Assembly: GCA_029718625.1 (NCBI GenBank)
Contig: CM056395.1
Span: 19,742,309-19,806,308 of the forward strand
Direction of reading: 5' to 3'
Source of the DNA: Synaphobranchus kaupii
Taxonomy: Eukaryota > Chordata > Actinopteri > Anguilliformes > Synaphobranchidae
DNA length: 64,000 nucleotides
In this document: positions 13,801-28,800 of the stretch, piece after piece
Position numbering within the stretch: position 1 is the stretch's first letter
Layout of the letters: every line of letters starts with the position of its first letter
Program-made: the position numbers and the translations under genes
The notes under the pieces: generated by a model
What the model was told of the DNA's origin: nothing
Database searches by the model: none
The model's input: only the letters and a program-made list of their open reading frames with translations

Positions 13801-16800
13801 CAACAGCAGCCTCCACTACAACTGCAGCCCCCACTACAACTGCAGCCCCGACTACAACAGCAGCCTCCACTACAACAGCAGCCTCCACTACAACTGCAGC
13901 CCCCACTACAACTGCAGCCCCGACGACAACAGCAGCCTCCACTACAACTGTAGCCCCCACTACAACAGCAGCCCCGACTACAACTGTTGCCCCGACTACG
14001 ACTGCAGTCCGCACTACAACAGCAGCCCCCACTACAACTGCCGCCCCCATTACAACTGCAGCTTCCACTACAACTGCAGCTCCTACTACAACTGCAGCCC
14101 CGACTACAACAGCAGCCCCCACTACAACAGCAGCCCCCACTACAACTGCAGCCCCCACTACAACGGCAGCCCCCACTACTACTTCAGCCCCGACTACAAC
14201 TGCAGCCCCCACTGCAACAGCAGCCCCCACTACAACAGCAGCCCCCACTACAACTGCAGTCCCCACTACAACGGCAGCCCCCATTACAACTCCAGCCCCC
14301 ACTACAACAGCAGCCCCCACTACAACTGCAGCCCCCACTACAACAGCAGCCCCCACTACAACTGCAGCCCCCACTACAACTACAGCCCCCACTACAACAG
14401 CAGCCCCCACTACAACAACAGTCCCCACTGCAACTGCAGCCATGAATACAACTGCAGCCCCCACTGCAATTGCAGCCCCCACTACAACTGCAGCCCCCAC
14501 TACTACAGCAGCCCCCACTACCACTGCAGCCCCCACTACAACAGCAGCCCCCACTACAACTGCAGCCCCCACTACAACAGCAGCCCCCACTACAACTGCA
14601 GCCCCGACTACAACTGCAGCCTCCACTACAACAGCAGCCCCCACTACAACTGCAGCCCCGACTACAACTGCAGCTGCCACTACAACAGCAGCCCCCACTA
14701 CAACTGCAGCCCCCACTACAACAGCAGCCCCCACTACAACTGCAGCCCCGACTACAACTGCAGCTGCCACTACAACAGCAGCCCCCACTACAACTGCAGC
14801 CCCCACTACAACAGCAGCCCCCACTACAACTGCAGCCCCGACTACAACTGCAGCTGCCACTACAACAGCAGCCCCCACTACAACTGCAGCCCCCACTACA
14901 ACAGCAGCCCCCACTACAACTGCAGCCCCCACTACAACAGCAGCCCCCACTACAACAGCAGCCCCCACTACAACTGCAGCCCCCACTACAACAGCAGCCC
15001 CCACTACAACTGCAGCCCCCACTACAACTACAGCCCCCACTACAACAGCAGCCCCCACTACAACAACAGTCCCCACTACAACTGCAGCCATGAATACAAC
15101 TGCAGCCCCCACTGCAATTGCAGCCCCCACTACAACTGCAGCCCCCACTACTACAGCAGCCCCCACTACCACTGCAGCCCCCACTACAACAGCAGCCCCC
15201 ACTACAACTGCAGCTTCCACTACAACTGCAGCTCCTACTACAACTGCAACCCCCACTACAACTGCAGCCCCGACTACAACTGCAGCCCCGACTACATCTG
15301 CAGCCCCCACTACAACAGCAGCCCCCACTACAACTGCAGCCCCCACTACAACAGCAGCCCCGACTACAACTGTTGCCCCAACAACGACTGCAGTCCCCAG
15401 TACAACAGCAGCCCCCACTACAACTGCAGCCCCGACTACAACTGCAGCTGCCACTACAACAGCAGCCCCCACTACAACTGCAGCCCCCAATGCAACTGCA
15501 GATTCCACTACCACTGCAGCCCCCACTACAACTGCAGCCCCCACTACAACTGCAGATTCCACTACCACTGCAGCCCCCATTACAACTGCAGCCATGACTA
15601 CAACTGCAGCCCCCACTACAACAGAAGCACCCACTACAACAGCAGCCCCCACTACAACTGCTGCCCCGACTACAACTGCAGCCCCCACTACAACAGCAGC
15701 CCCCACTACAACTGCAGCCCTGACTACAACAGCAGCTTCCACTACCACTGCAGCCCCCACTACAACTGCAGCCATGACTACAACTGCAGCCCCCACTACA
15801 ACAGCAGCACCCACTACAACTGCAGCCCCGACTACAACAGCAGCCTCCACTACAACTGCAGCCCCCACTACAACTGCAGCCCCGACTACAACAGCAGCCT
15901 CCACTACAACTGTAGCCCCCACTACAACAGCAGCCCTGACTACAACTGTTGCCCCGACTACGACTGCAGTCCGCACTACAACAGCAGCCCCCACTACAAC
16001 TGCCGCCCCCATTACAACTGCAGCTTCCACTACAACTGCAGCTCCTACTACAACTGCAGCCCCCACTACAACAGCAGCCCCCACTACAACTGCAGCCCCC
16101 ACTACAACTGCAGCCCCCACTACAACAGCAGCCCCCACTACTACTTCAGCCCCGACTACAACTGCAGCCCCCACTGCAACAGCAGCCCCCACTACAACAG
16201 CAGCCCCCACTACAACTGCAGTCCCCACTACAACGGCAGCCCCCACTACAACTCCAGCCCCCACTACAACAGCAGCCCCCACTACAACTGCAGCCCCCAC
16301 TACAACAGCAGCCCCCACGACAACTGCAGCCCTGACTACAACAGCAGCTTCCACTACCACTGCAGCCCCCACTACAACTGCAGCCATGACTACAACTGCA
16401 GCCCCCACTACAACAGAAGCACCCACTACAACTGCAGCCCCGACTACAACAGCAGCACCCACTACAACTGCTGCCCCGATTACAACTGCAGCCCCCACTA
16501 CAACAGCACCCCCCACTACAACTGCAGCCTCCACTACAACAGCAGCCCCCACTACAACTGCAGCCCCGACTACAACAGCAGCTTCCACTACCACTGCAGC
16601 CCCCACTACAACTGCAGCAATGACTACAACTGCAGCCCCCACTACAACAGAAGCACCCACTACAACTGCAGCCCCGACTACAACAGCAGCACCCACTACA
16701 ACAGCAGCCCCCACTACAACTGCTGCCCCGACTACAACTGCAGCCCCCACTACAACAGCAGCCCCCACTACAACTGCAGCCCTGACTACAACAGCAGCTT

Positions 16801-19800
16801 CCACTACCACTGCAGCCCCCACTACAACTGCAGCCATGACTACAACTGCAGCTCCCACTACAACAGAAGCACCCACTACAACTGCAGCCCCGACTACAAC
16901 AGCAGCACCCACTACAACTGCTGCCCCGACTACAACTGCAGCCTCCACTACAACAGCAGCCCCCACTACAACTGCAGCCCCGACTACAACTACAGCTGCC
17001 ACTACAACAGCAGCCCCCACTACAACTGCAGCCCCCACTACAACAGCAGCCCCCACTACAACTGCAGCCCCCACTACAACAGCAGCCCCCACTACAACTG
17101 CAGCCCCCACTACAACTACAGCCCCCATTACAACAGCAGCCCCCACTACAACAACAGCCCCCACTACAACTGCAGCCCTGAATACAACTGCAGCCCCCAC
17201 TGCAATTGCAGCCCCCACTACAACTGCAGCCCCCACTACAACAGCAGCCCCCACTACAACTGCAGCCCCCACTACAACTGCAGCTCCCACTACAACTGCA
17301 GCCCCCACTACAACTGCAGCCCCCACTACAACTGCAGCTCCCACTACAACTGCAGCCCCGACTACATCTGCAGCCTCCAGTACAACTGCAGCTCCTACTA
17401 CAACTGCAACCCCAACAACAATTCCAGCACTGACCACAACCATAGCTCCTGTGACATCTGCACCAGCCACAAACATTGTTATCATCGTGGTGTTCACCTC
17501 CACCGACAACTTCACAGCAGCCCTGGCAGATCCTAACTCCCAGGCTTTCATAGATAGAGCAAAGCGTATCAAGGACCTGGTGAGTCTGAACCAGCTAATC
17601 TAAATTAGCACAGAGTGAACAACGAGACTTCTTGTTTAGTCCTGTTCTTAAGACCAAGCCAACATGTACTTTATATATTGTAGTTTGGTACTTTTGGAAT
17701 GAAGACACAACAATTAAAAATAGTTTCTGACAGTTTAAAAAAAAAAAAATCATTCTTCTATTTTCAGCTGGAGCCCATCTACAGAAATCAATTTTCTTCC
17801 TTTGTGAGCCTGACCGTCATAGTTTTCAGGTACTTTCAGATTTATACATTTTCTGTGTGTGGTTGAGTGTGTGTGGGTGCTTGCCTGCTGGCAAGCGTGT
17901 GTGTTTGCGTGTTTGTGTTTCAGTAGTTTTTATGTGGGTGTGAACACACATTTCTGCAAAAAAATATTAAACGTGTGATTTACATGTATGTTCTTTTCTA
18001 GGCAAGGATCAGTTATCACAGAAGCACAGCTGGCTTTCAGTAATACAAGTTCAACACCCAGTGATGCTGAGGTGGTCAGCACCCTGTCAAATGCAACACA
18101 AAATACAAATGTAACGGAGCTCAATATTGATTCGACCTCTATTACAGTCAATCCAGTAGTAGCCCCCACTACAACAGCAGCCCCCACTACAACTGCTGCC
18201 CCGACTACAACAGCAGCCTCCACTACAACAGCAGCCCCCACTACAACTGCAGCCCCGACTACAACAGCAGCCTCCACTACAACTGTAGCCCCCACTACAA
18301 CAGCAGTCCCCACTACAACAGCAGCCCCCACTACAACTGCAGCCCCCACTACAACTGCAGCCCCCACTACAACAGCAGCCCCCACTACTACTTCAGCCCC
18401 GACTACAACTGCAGCCCCCACTGCAACAGCAGCCCCCACTACAACAGCAGCCCCCACTACAACTGCAGTCCCCACTACAACGGCAGCCCCCACTACAACT
18501 CCAGCCCCCACTACAACAGCAGCCCCCACTACAACTGCAGCCCCCACTACAACAGCAGCCCCCACTACAACTGCAGCCCCCACTACAACTACAGCCCCCA
18601 CTACAACAGCAGCCCCCACTACAACAACAGTCCCCACTACAACTGCAGCCATGAATACAACTGCAGCCCCCACTGCAATTGCAGCCCCCACTACAACTGC
18701 AGCCCCCACTACTACAGCAGCCCCCACTACCACTGCAGCCCCCACTACAACAGCAGCCCCCACTACAACTGCAGCTTCCACTACAACTGCAGCTCCTACT
18801 ACAACTGCAACCCCCACTACAACTGCTGCCCCGACTACAACTGCAGCCCCGACTACATCTGCAGCCCCCACTACAACTGCAGCCCCCACTACAACAGCAG
18901 CCCCGACTACAACTGTTGCCCCGACAACGACTGCAGTCCCCAGTACAACAGCAGCCCCCACTACAACTGCAGCCCCGACTACAACTGCAGCTGCCACTAC
19001 AACAGCAGCCCCCACTACAACTGCAGCTCCCACTGCAACTGCAGATTCCACTACCACTGCAGCCCCCACTACAACTGCAGCCCCCACTACAACTGCAGAT
19101 TCCACTACCACTGCAGCCCCCATTACAACTGCAGCCATGACTACAACTGCAGCCCCCACTGCAACTGCAGATTCCACTACCACTGCAGCCCCCACTACAA
19201 CTGCAGCCCCCACTACAACTGCAGATTCCACTACCACTGCAGCCCCCATTACAACTGCAGCCATGACTACAACTGCAGCCCCCACTACAACAGAAGCACC
19301 CACTACAACAGCAGCCCCCACTACAACTGCTGCCCCGACTACAACTGCAGCCCCCACTACAACAGCAGCCCCCACTACAACTGCAGCCCTGACTACAACA
19401 GCAGCTTCCACTACCACTGCAGCCCCCACTACAACTGCAGCCATGACTACAACTGCAGCCCCCACTACAACAGCAGCACCCACTACAACTGCAGCCCCGA
19501 CTACAACAGCAGCCTCCACTACAACTGCAGCCCCCACTACAACTGCAGCCCCGAATACAACAGCAGCCTCCACTACAACTGTAGCCCCCACTACAACAGC
19601 AGCCCCGACTACAATTGTTGCCCCGACTACGACTGCAGTCCGCACTACAACAGCAGCCCCCACTACAACTGCCGCCCCCATTACAACTGCAGCTTCCACT
19701 ACAATTGCAGCTCCTACTACAACTGCAGCCCCCACTACAACAGCAGCCCCCACTATAACTGCAGCCCCCACTACAACAGCAGCCCCCACTACAACTGCAG

Positions 19801-22800
19801 CCCCCACTACAACAGCAGCCCCCACTACTACTTCAGCCCCGACTACAACTGCAGCCCCCACTGCAACAGCAGCCCCCACTACAACAGCAGTCCCCACTAC
19901 AACGGCAGCCCCCACTACAACTCCAGCCCCCACTACAACAGCAGCCCCCACTACAACTGCAGCCCCCACTACAACAGCAGCCCCCACGACAACTGCAGCC
20001 CTGACTACAACAGCAGCTTCCACTACCACTGCAGCCCCCACTACAACTGCAGCCATGACTACAACTGCAGCCCCCACTACAACAGAAGCACCCACTACAA
20101 CTGCAGCCCCGACTACAACAGCAGCACCCACTACAACTGCTGCCCCGATTACAACTGCAGCCCCCACTACAACAGCACCCCCCACTACAACTGCAGCCTC
20201 CACTACAACAGCAGCCCCCACTACAACTGCAGCCCCGACTACAACAGCAGCTTCCACTACCACTGCAGCCCCCACTACAACTGCAGCCATGACTACAACT
20301 GCAGCCCCCACTACAACAGAAGCACCCACTACAACTGCAGCCCCGACTACAACAGCAGCACCCACTACAACAGCAGCCCCCACTACAACTGCTGCCCCGA
20401 CTACAACTGCAGCCCCCACTACAACAGAAGCACCCACTACAACTGCAGCCCCGGCTACAACAGCAGCACCCACTACAACTGCTGCCCCGATTACAACTGC
20501 AGCCCCCACTACAACAGCACCCCCCACTACAACTGCAGCCTCCACTACAACAGCAGCCCCCACTACAACTGCAGCCCCGACTACAACAGCAGCTTCCACT
20601 ACCACTGCAGCCCCCACTACAACTGCAGCCATGACTACAACTGCAGCCCCCACTACAACAGAAGCACCCACTACAACTGCAGCCCCGAATACAACAGCAG
20701 CACCCACTACAACAGCAGCCCCCACTACAACTGCTGCCCCGACTACAACTGCAGCCCCCACTACAACAGCAGCCCCCACTACAACTGCAGCCCTGACTAC
20801 AACAGCAGCTTCCACTACCACTGCAGCCCCCACTACAACTGCAGCCATGACTACAACTGCACCTCCCACTACAACAGAAGCACCCACTACAACTGCAGCC
20901 CCGACTACAACAGCAGCACCCACTACAACTGCTGCCCCGACTACAACTGCAGCCTCCACTACAACAGCAGCCCCCACTACAACTGCAGCCCCGACTACAA
21001 CTGCAGCTGCCACTACAACAGCAGCCCCCACTACAACTGCAGCCGCCACTACAACAGCAGCCCCCACTACAACTGCAGCCCCCACTACAACAGCAGCCCC
21101 CACTACAACTGCAGCCCCCACTACAACTACAGCCCCCATTACAACAGCAGCCCCCACTACAACAACAGCCCCCACTACAACTGCAGCCCTGAATACAACT
21201 GCAGCCCCCACTGCAATTGCAGCCCCCACTACAACTGCAGCCCCCACTACAACAGCAGCCCCCACTACAACTGCAGCCCCCACTACAACTGCAGCTCCCA
21301 CTACAACTGCAGCCCCCACTACAACTGCAGCCCCCACCACAACTGCAGCTCCCACTACAACTGCAGCCCCGACTACATCTGCAGCCTCCAGTACAACTGC
21401 AGCTCCTACTACAACTGCAACCCCAACAACAATTCCAGCACTGACCACAACCATAGCTCCTGTGACATCTGCACCAGCCACAAACATTGTTATCATCGTG
21501 GTGTTCACCTCCACCGACAACTTCACAGCAGCCCTGGCAGATCCTAACTCCCAGGCTTTCATAGATAGAGCAAAGCGTATCAAGGACCTGGTGAGTCTGA
21601 ACCAGCTAATCTAAATTAGCACAGAGTGAACAACGAGACTTCTTGTTTAGTCCTGTTCTTAAGACCAAGCCAACATGTACTTTATATATTGTAGTTTGGT
21701 ACTTTTGGAATGAAGACACAACAATTAAAAATAGTTTCTGACAGTTTAAAAAAAAAAAAATCATTCTTCTATTTTCAGCTGGAGCCCATCTACAGAAATC
21801 AATTTTCTTCCTTTGTGAGCCTGACCGTCATAGTTTTCAGGTACTTTCAGATTTATACATTTTCTGTGTGTGGTTGAGTGTGTGTGGGTGCTTGCCTGCT
21901 GGCAAGCGTGTGTGTTTGCGTGTTTGTGTTTCAGTAGTTTTTATGTGGGTGTGAACACACATTTCTGCAAAAAAATATTAAACGTGTGATTTACATGTAT
22001 GTTCTTTTCTAGGCAAGGATCAGTTATCACAGAAGCACAGCTGGCTTTCAGTAATACAAGTTCAACACCCAGTGATGCTGAGGTGGTCAGCACCCTGTCA
22101 AATGCAACACAAAATACAAATGTAACGGAGCTCAATATTGATTCGACCTCTATTACAGTCAATCCAGTAGTAGCCCCCACTACAACAGCAGCCCCCACTA
22201 CAACTGCTGCCCCGACTACAACAGCAGCCTCCACTACAACAGCAGCCCCCACTACAACTGCAGCCCCGACTACAACAGCAGCCTCCACTACAACTGTAGC
22301 CCCCACTACAACAGCAGCCCCCACTACAACTGCTGCCCCGACTACAACTGCAGCCCCCACTACAACAGCAGCCCCCACTACAACTGCAGCCCCCACTACA
22401 ACAGCAGCACCCACTACAACTGCAGCCCCGACTACAACAGCAGCCTCCACTACAACTGCAGCCCCCACTACAACTGCAGCCCCGACTACAACAGCAGCCT
22501 CCACTACAACTGTAGCCCCCACTACAACAGCAGCCCCGACTACAACTGTTGCCCCGACTACGACTGCAGTCCGCACTACAACAGCAGCCCCCACTACAAC
22601 TGCCGCCCCCATTACAACTGCAGCTTCCACTACAACTGCAGCTCCTACTACAACTGCAGCCCCCACTACAACAGCAGCCCCCAGTACAACAGCAGCCCCC
22701 ACTACAACTGCAGCCCCCACTACAACAGCAGCCCCCACTACTACTTCAGCCCCGACTACAACTGCAGCCCCCACTGCAACAGCAGCCCCCACTACAACAG

Positions 22801-25800
22801 CAGCCCCCACTACAACTGCAGTCCCCACTACAACGGCAGCCCCCACTACAACTCCAGCCCCCACTACAACAGCAGCCCCCACTACAACTGCAGCCCCCAC
22901 TACAACAGCAGCCCCCACTACAACTGCAGCCCCCACTACAACTACAGCCCCCACTACAACAGCAGCCCCCACTACAACAACAGTCCCCACTACAACTGCA
23001 GCCATGAATACAACTGCAGCCCCCACTGCAATTGCAGCCCCCACTACAACTGCAGCCCCCACTACTACAGCAGCCCCCACTACCACTGCAGCCCCCACTA
23101 CAACAGCAGCCCCCACTACAACTGCAGCTTCCACTACAACTGCAGCTCCTACTACAACTGCAGCCCCCACTACAACTGCAGCCCCGACTACAACTGCAGC
23201 CCCGACTACATCTGCAGCCCCCACTACAACAGCAGCCCCCACTACAACTGCAGCCCCCACTACAACAGCAGCCCCGACTACAACTGTTGCCCCGACAACG
23301 ACTGCAGTCCCCAGTACAACAGCAGCCCCCACTACAACTGCAGCCCCGACTACAACTGCAGCTGCCACTACAACAGCAGCCCCCACTACAACTGCAGCCC
23401 CCACTGCAACTGCAGATTCCACTACCACTGCAGCCCCCATTACAACTGCAGCCATGACTACAACTGCAGCCCCCACTACAACAGAAGCACCCACTACAAC
23501 AGCAGCCCCCACTACAACTGCTGCCCCGACTACAACTGCAGCCCCCACTACAACAGCAGCCCCCACTACAACTGCAGCCCTGACTACAACAGCAGCTTCC
23601 ACTACCACTGCAGCCCCCACTACAACTGCAGCCATGACTACAACTGCAGCCCCCACTACAACAGAAGCACCCACTACAACTGCAGCCCCGACTACAACAG
23701 CAGCCTCCACTACAACAGCAGCCCCCACTACAACTGCAGCCCCGACTACAACTGCAGCTGCCACTACAACAGCAGCCCCCACTACAACTGCAGCCCCCAC
23801 TACAACAGCAGCCCCCACTACAACTGCAGCTTCCACTACAACTGCAGCTCCTACAACTGCAGCCCCCACTACAACAGCAGCCCCCACTACAACTGCAGCC
23901 CTGACTACAACAGCAGCTTCCACTACCACTGCAGCCCCCACTACAACTGCAGCCATGACTACAACTGCAGCCCCCACTGCAACAGCAGCCCCCACTACAA
24001 CAGCAGCCCCCACTACAACTGCAGTCCCCACTACAACGGCAGCCCCCACTACAACTCCAGCCCCCACTACAACTCCAGCCCCCACTACAACAGCAGCCCC
24101 CACTACAACTGCAGCCCCCACTACAACAGCAGCCCCCACTACTACTTCAGCCCCGACTACAACTGCAGCCCCCACTGCAACAGCAGCCCCCACTACAACA
24201 GCAGCCCCCACTACAACTGCAGTCCCCACTACAACGGCAGCCCCCACTACAACTCCAGCCCCCACTACAACAGCAGCCCCCACTACAACTGCAGCCCCCA
24301 CTACAACAGCAGCCCCCACTACAACTGCAGCCCCCACTACAACTACAGCCCCCACTACAACAGCAGCCCCCACTACAACAACAGTCCCCACTACAACTGC
24401 AGCCATGAATACAACTGCAGCCCCCACTGCAATTGCAGCCCCCACTACAACTGCAGCCCCCACTACTACAGCAGCCCCCACTACCACTGCAGCCCCCACT
24501 ACAACAGCAGCCCCCACTACAACTGCAGCTTCCACTACAACTGCAGCTCCTACTACAACTGCAACCCCCACTACAACTGCTGCCCCGACTACAACTGCAG
24601 CCCCGACTACATCTGCAGCCCCCACTACAACTGCAGCCCCCACTACAACAGCAGCCCCGACTACAACTGTTGCCCCGACAACGACTGCAGTCCCCAGTAC
24701 AACAGCAGCCCCCACTACAACTGCAGCCCCGACTACAACTGCAGCTGCCACTACAACAGCAGCCCCCACTACAACTGCAGCTCCCACTGCAACTGCAGAT
24801 TCCACTACCACTGCAGCCCCCACTACAACTGCAGCCCCCACTACAACTGCAGATTCCACTACCACTGCAGCCCCCATTACAACTGCAGCCATGACTACAA
24901 CTGCAGCCCCCACTGCAACTGCAGATTCCACTACCACTGCAGCCCCCACTACAACTGCAGCCCCCACTACAACTGCAGATTCCACTACCACTGCAGCCCC
25001 CATTACAACTGCAGCCATGACTACAACTGCAGCCCCCACTACAACAGAAGCACCCACTACAACAGCAGCCCCCACTACAACTGCTGCCCCGACTACAACT
25101 GCAGCCCCCACTACAACAGCAGCCCCCACTACAACTGCAGCCCTGACTACAACAGCAGCTTCCACTACCACTGCAGCCCCCACTACAACTGCAGCCATGA
25201 CTACAACTGCAGCCCCCACTACAACAGCAGCACCCACTACAACTGCAGCCCCGACTACAACAGCAGCCTCCACTACAACTGCAGCCCCCACTACAACTGC
25301 AGCCCCGAATACAACAGCAGCCTCCACTACAACTGTAGCCCCCACTACAACAGCAGCCCCGACTACAATTGTTGCCCCGACTACGACTGCAGTCCGCACT
25401 ACAACAGCAGCCCCCACTACAACTGCCGCCCCCATTACAACTGCAGCTTCCACTACAATTGCAGCTCCTACTACAACTGCAGCCCCCACTACAACAGCAG
25501 CCCCCACTATAACTGCAGCCCCCACTACAACAGCAGCCCCCACTACAACTGCAGCCCCCACTACAACAGCAGCCCCCACTACTACTTCAGCCCCGACTAC
25601 AACTGCAGCCCCCACTGCAACAGCAGCCCCCACTACAACAGCAGTCCCCACTACAACGGCAGCCCCCACTACAACTCCAGCCCCCACTACAACAGCAGCC
25701 CCCACTACAACTGCAGCCCCCACTACAACAGCAGCCCCCACGACAACTGCAGCCCTGACTACAACAGCAGCTTCCACTACCACTGCAGCCCCCACTACAA

Positions 25801-28800
25801 CTGCAGCCATGACTACAACTGCAGCCCCCACTACAACAGAAGCACCCACTACAACTGCAGCCCCGACTACAACAGCAGCACCCACTACAACTGCTGCCCC
25901 GATTACAACTGCAGCCCCCACTACAACAGCACCCCCCACTACAACTGCAGCCTCCACTACAACAGCAGCCCCCACTACAACTGCAGCCCCGACTACAACA
26001 GCAGCTTCCACTACCACTGCAGCCCCCACTACAACTGCAGCCATGACTACAACTGCAGCCCCCACTACAACAGAAGCACCCACTACAACTGCAGCCCCGA
26101 CTACAACAGCAGCACCCACTACAACAGCAGCCCCCACTACAACTGCTGCCCCGACTACAACTGCAGCCCCCACTACAACAGAAGCACCCACTACAACTGC
26201 AGCCCCGACTACAACAGCAGCACCCACTACAACTGCTGCCCCGATTACAACTGCAGCCCCCACTACAACAGCACCCCCCACTACAACTGCAGCCTCCACT
26301 ACAACAGCAGCCCCCACTACAACTGCAGCCCCGACTACAACAGCAGCTTCCACTACCACTGCAGCCCCCACTACAACTGCAGCCATGACTACAACTGCAG
26401 CCCCCACTACAACAGAAGCACCCACTACAACTGCAGCCCCGAATACAACAGCAGCACCCACTACAACAGCAGCCCCCACTACAACTGCTGCCCCGACTAC
26501 AACTGCAGCCCCCACTACAACAGCAGCCCCCACTACAACTGCAGCCCTGACTACAACAGCAGCTTCCACTACCACTGCAGCCCCCACTACAACTGCAGCC
26601 ATGACTACAACTGCACCTCCCACTACAACAGAAGCACCCACTACAACTGCAGCCCCGACTACAACAGCAGCACCCACTACAACTGCTGCCCCGACTACAA
26701 CTGCAGCCTCCACTACAACAGCAGCCCCCACTACAACTGCAGCCCCGACTACAACTGCAGCTGCCACTACAACAGCAGCCCCCACTACAACTGCAGCCGC
26801 CACTACAACAGCAGCCCCCACTACAACTGCAGCCCCCACTACAACAGCAGCCCCCACTACAACTGCAGCCCCCACTACAACTACAGCCCCCATTACAACA
26901 GCAGCCCCCACTACAACAACAGCCCCCACTACAACTGCAGCCCTGAATACAACTGCAGCCCCCACTGCAATTGCAGCCCCCACTACAACTGCAGCCCCCA
27001 CTACAACAGCAGCCCCCACTACAACTGCAGCCCCCACTACAACTGCAGCTCCCACTACAACTGCAGCCCCCACTACAACTGCAGCCCCCACCACAACTGC
27101 AGCTCCCACTACAACTGCAGCCCCGACTACATCTGCAGCCTCCAGTACAACTGCAGCTCCTACTACAACTGCAACCCCAACAACAATTCCAGCACTGACC
27201 ACAACCATAGCTCCTGTGACATCTGCACCAGCCACAAACATTGTTATCATCGTGGTGTTCACCTCCACCGACAACTTCACAGCAGCCCTGGCAGATCCTA
27301 ACTCCCAGGCTTTCATAGATAGAGCAAAGCGTATCAAGGACCTGGTGAGTCTGAACCAGCTAATCTAAATTAGCACAGAGTGAACAACGAGACTTCTTGT
27401 TTAGTCCTGTTCTTAAGACCAAGCCAACATGTACTTTATATATTGTAGTTTGGTACTTTTGGAATGAAGACACAACAATTAAAAATAGTTTCTGACAGTT
27501 TAAAAAAAAAAAAATCATTCTTCTATTTTCAGCTGGAGCCCATCTACAGAAATCAATTTTCTTCCTTTGTGAGCCTGACCGTCATAGTTTTCAGGTACTT
27601 TCAGATTTATACATTTTCTGTGTGTGGTTGAGTGTGTGTGGGTGCTTGCCTGCTGGCAAGCGTGTGTGTTTGCGTGTTTGTGTTTCAGTAGTTTTTATGT
27701 GGGTGTGAACACACATTTCTGCAAAAAAATATTAAACGTGTGATTTACATGTATGTTCTTTTCTAGGCAAGGATCAGTTATCACAGAAGCACAGCTGGCT
27801 TTCAGTAATACAAGTTCAACACCCAGTGATGCTGAGGTGGTCAGCACCCTGTCAAATGCAACACAAAATACAAATGTAACGGAGCTCAATATTGATTCGA
27901 CCTCTATTACAGTCAATCCAGTAGTAGCCCCCACTACAACAGCAGCCCCCACTACAACTGCTGCCCCGACTACAACAGCAGCCTCCACTACAACAGCAGC
28001 CCCCACTACAACTGCAGCCCCGACTACAACAGCAGCCTCCACTACAACTGTAGCCCCCACTACAACAGCAGCCCCCACTACAACTGCTGCCCCGACTACA
28101 ACTGCAGCCCCCACTACAACAGCAGCCCCCACTACAACTGCAGCCCCCACTACAACAGCAGCACCCACTACAACTGCAGCCCCGACTACAACAGCAGCCT
28201 CCACTACAACTGCAGCCCCCACTACAACTGCAGCCCCGACTACAACAGCAGCCTCCACTACAACTGTAGCCCCCACTACAACAGCAGCCCCGACTACAAC
28301 TGTTGCCCCGACTACGACTGCAGTCCGCACTACAACAGCAGCCCCCACTACAACTGCCGCCCCCATTACAACTGCAGCTTCCACTACAACTGCAGCTCCT
28401 ACTACAACTGCAGCCCCCACTACAACAGCAGCCCCCAGTACAACAGCAGCCCCCACTACAACTGCAGCCCCCACTACAACAGCAGCCCCCACTACTACTT
28501 CAGCCCCGACTACAACTGCAGCCCCCACTGCAACAGCAGCCCCCACTACAACAGCAGCCCCCACTACAACTGCAGTCCCCACTACAACGGCAGCCCCCAC
28601 TACAACTCCAGCCCCCACTACAACAGCAGCCCCCACTACAACTGCAGCCCCCACTACAACAGCAGCCCCCACTACAACTGCAGCCCCCACTACAACTACA
28701 GCCCCCACTACAACAGCAGCCCCCACTACAACAACAGTCCCCACTACAACTGCAGCCATGAATACAACTGCAGCCCCCACTGCAATTGCAGCCCCCACTA

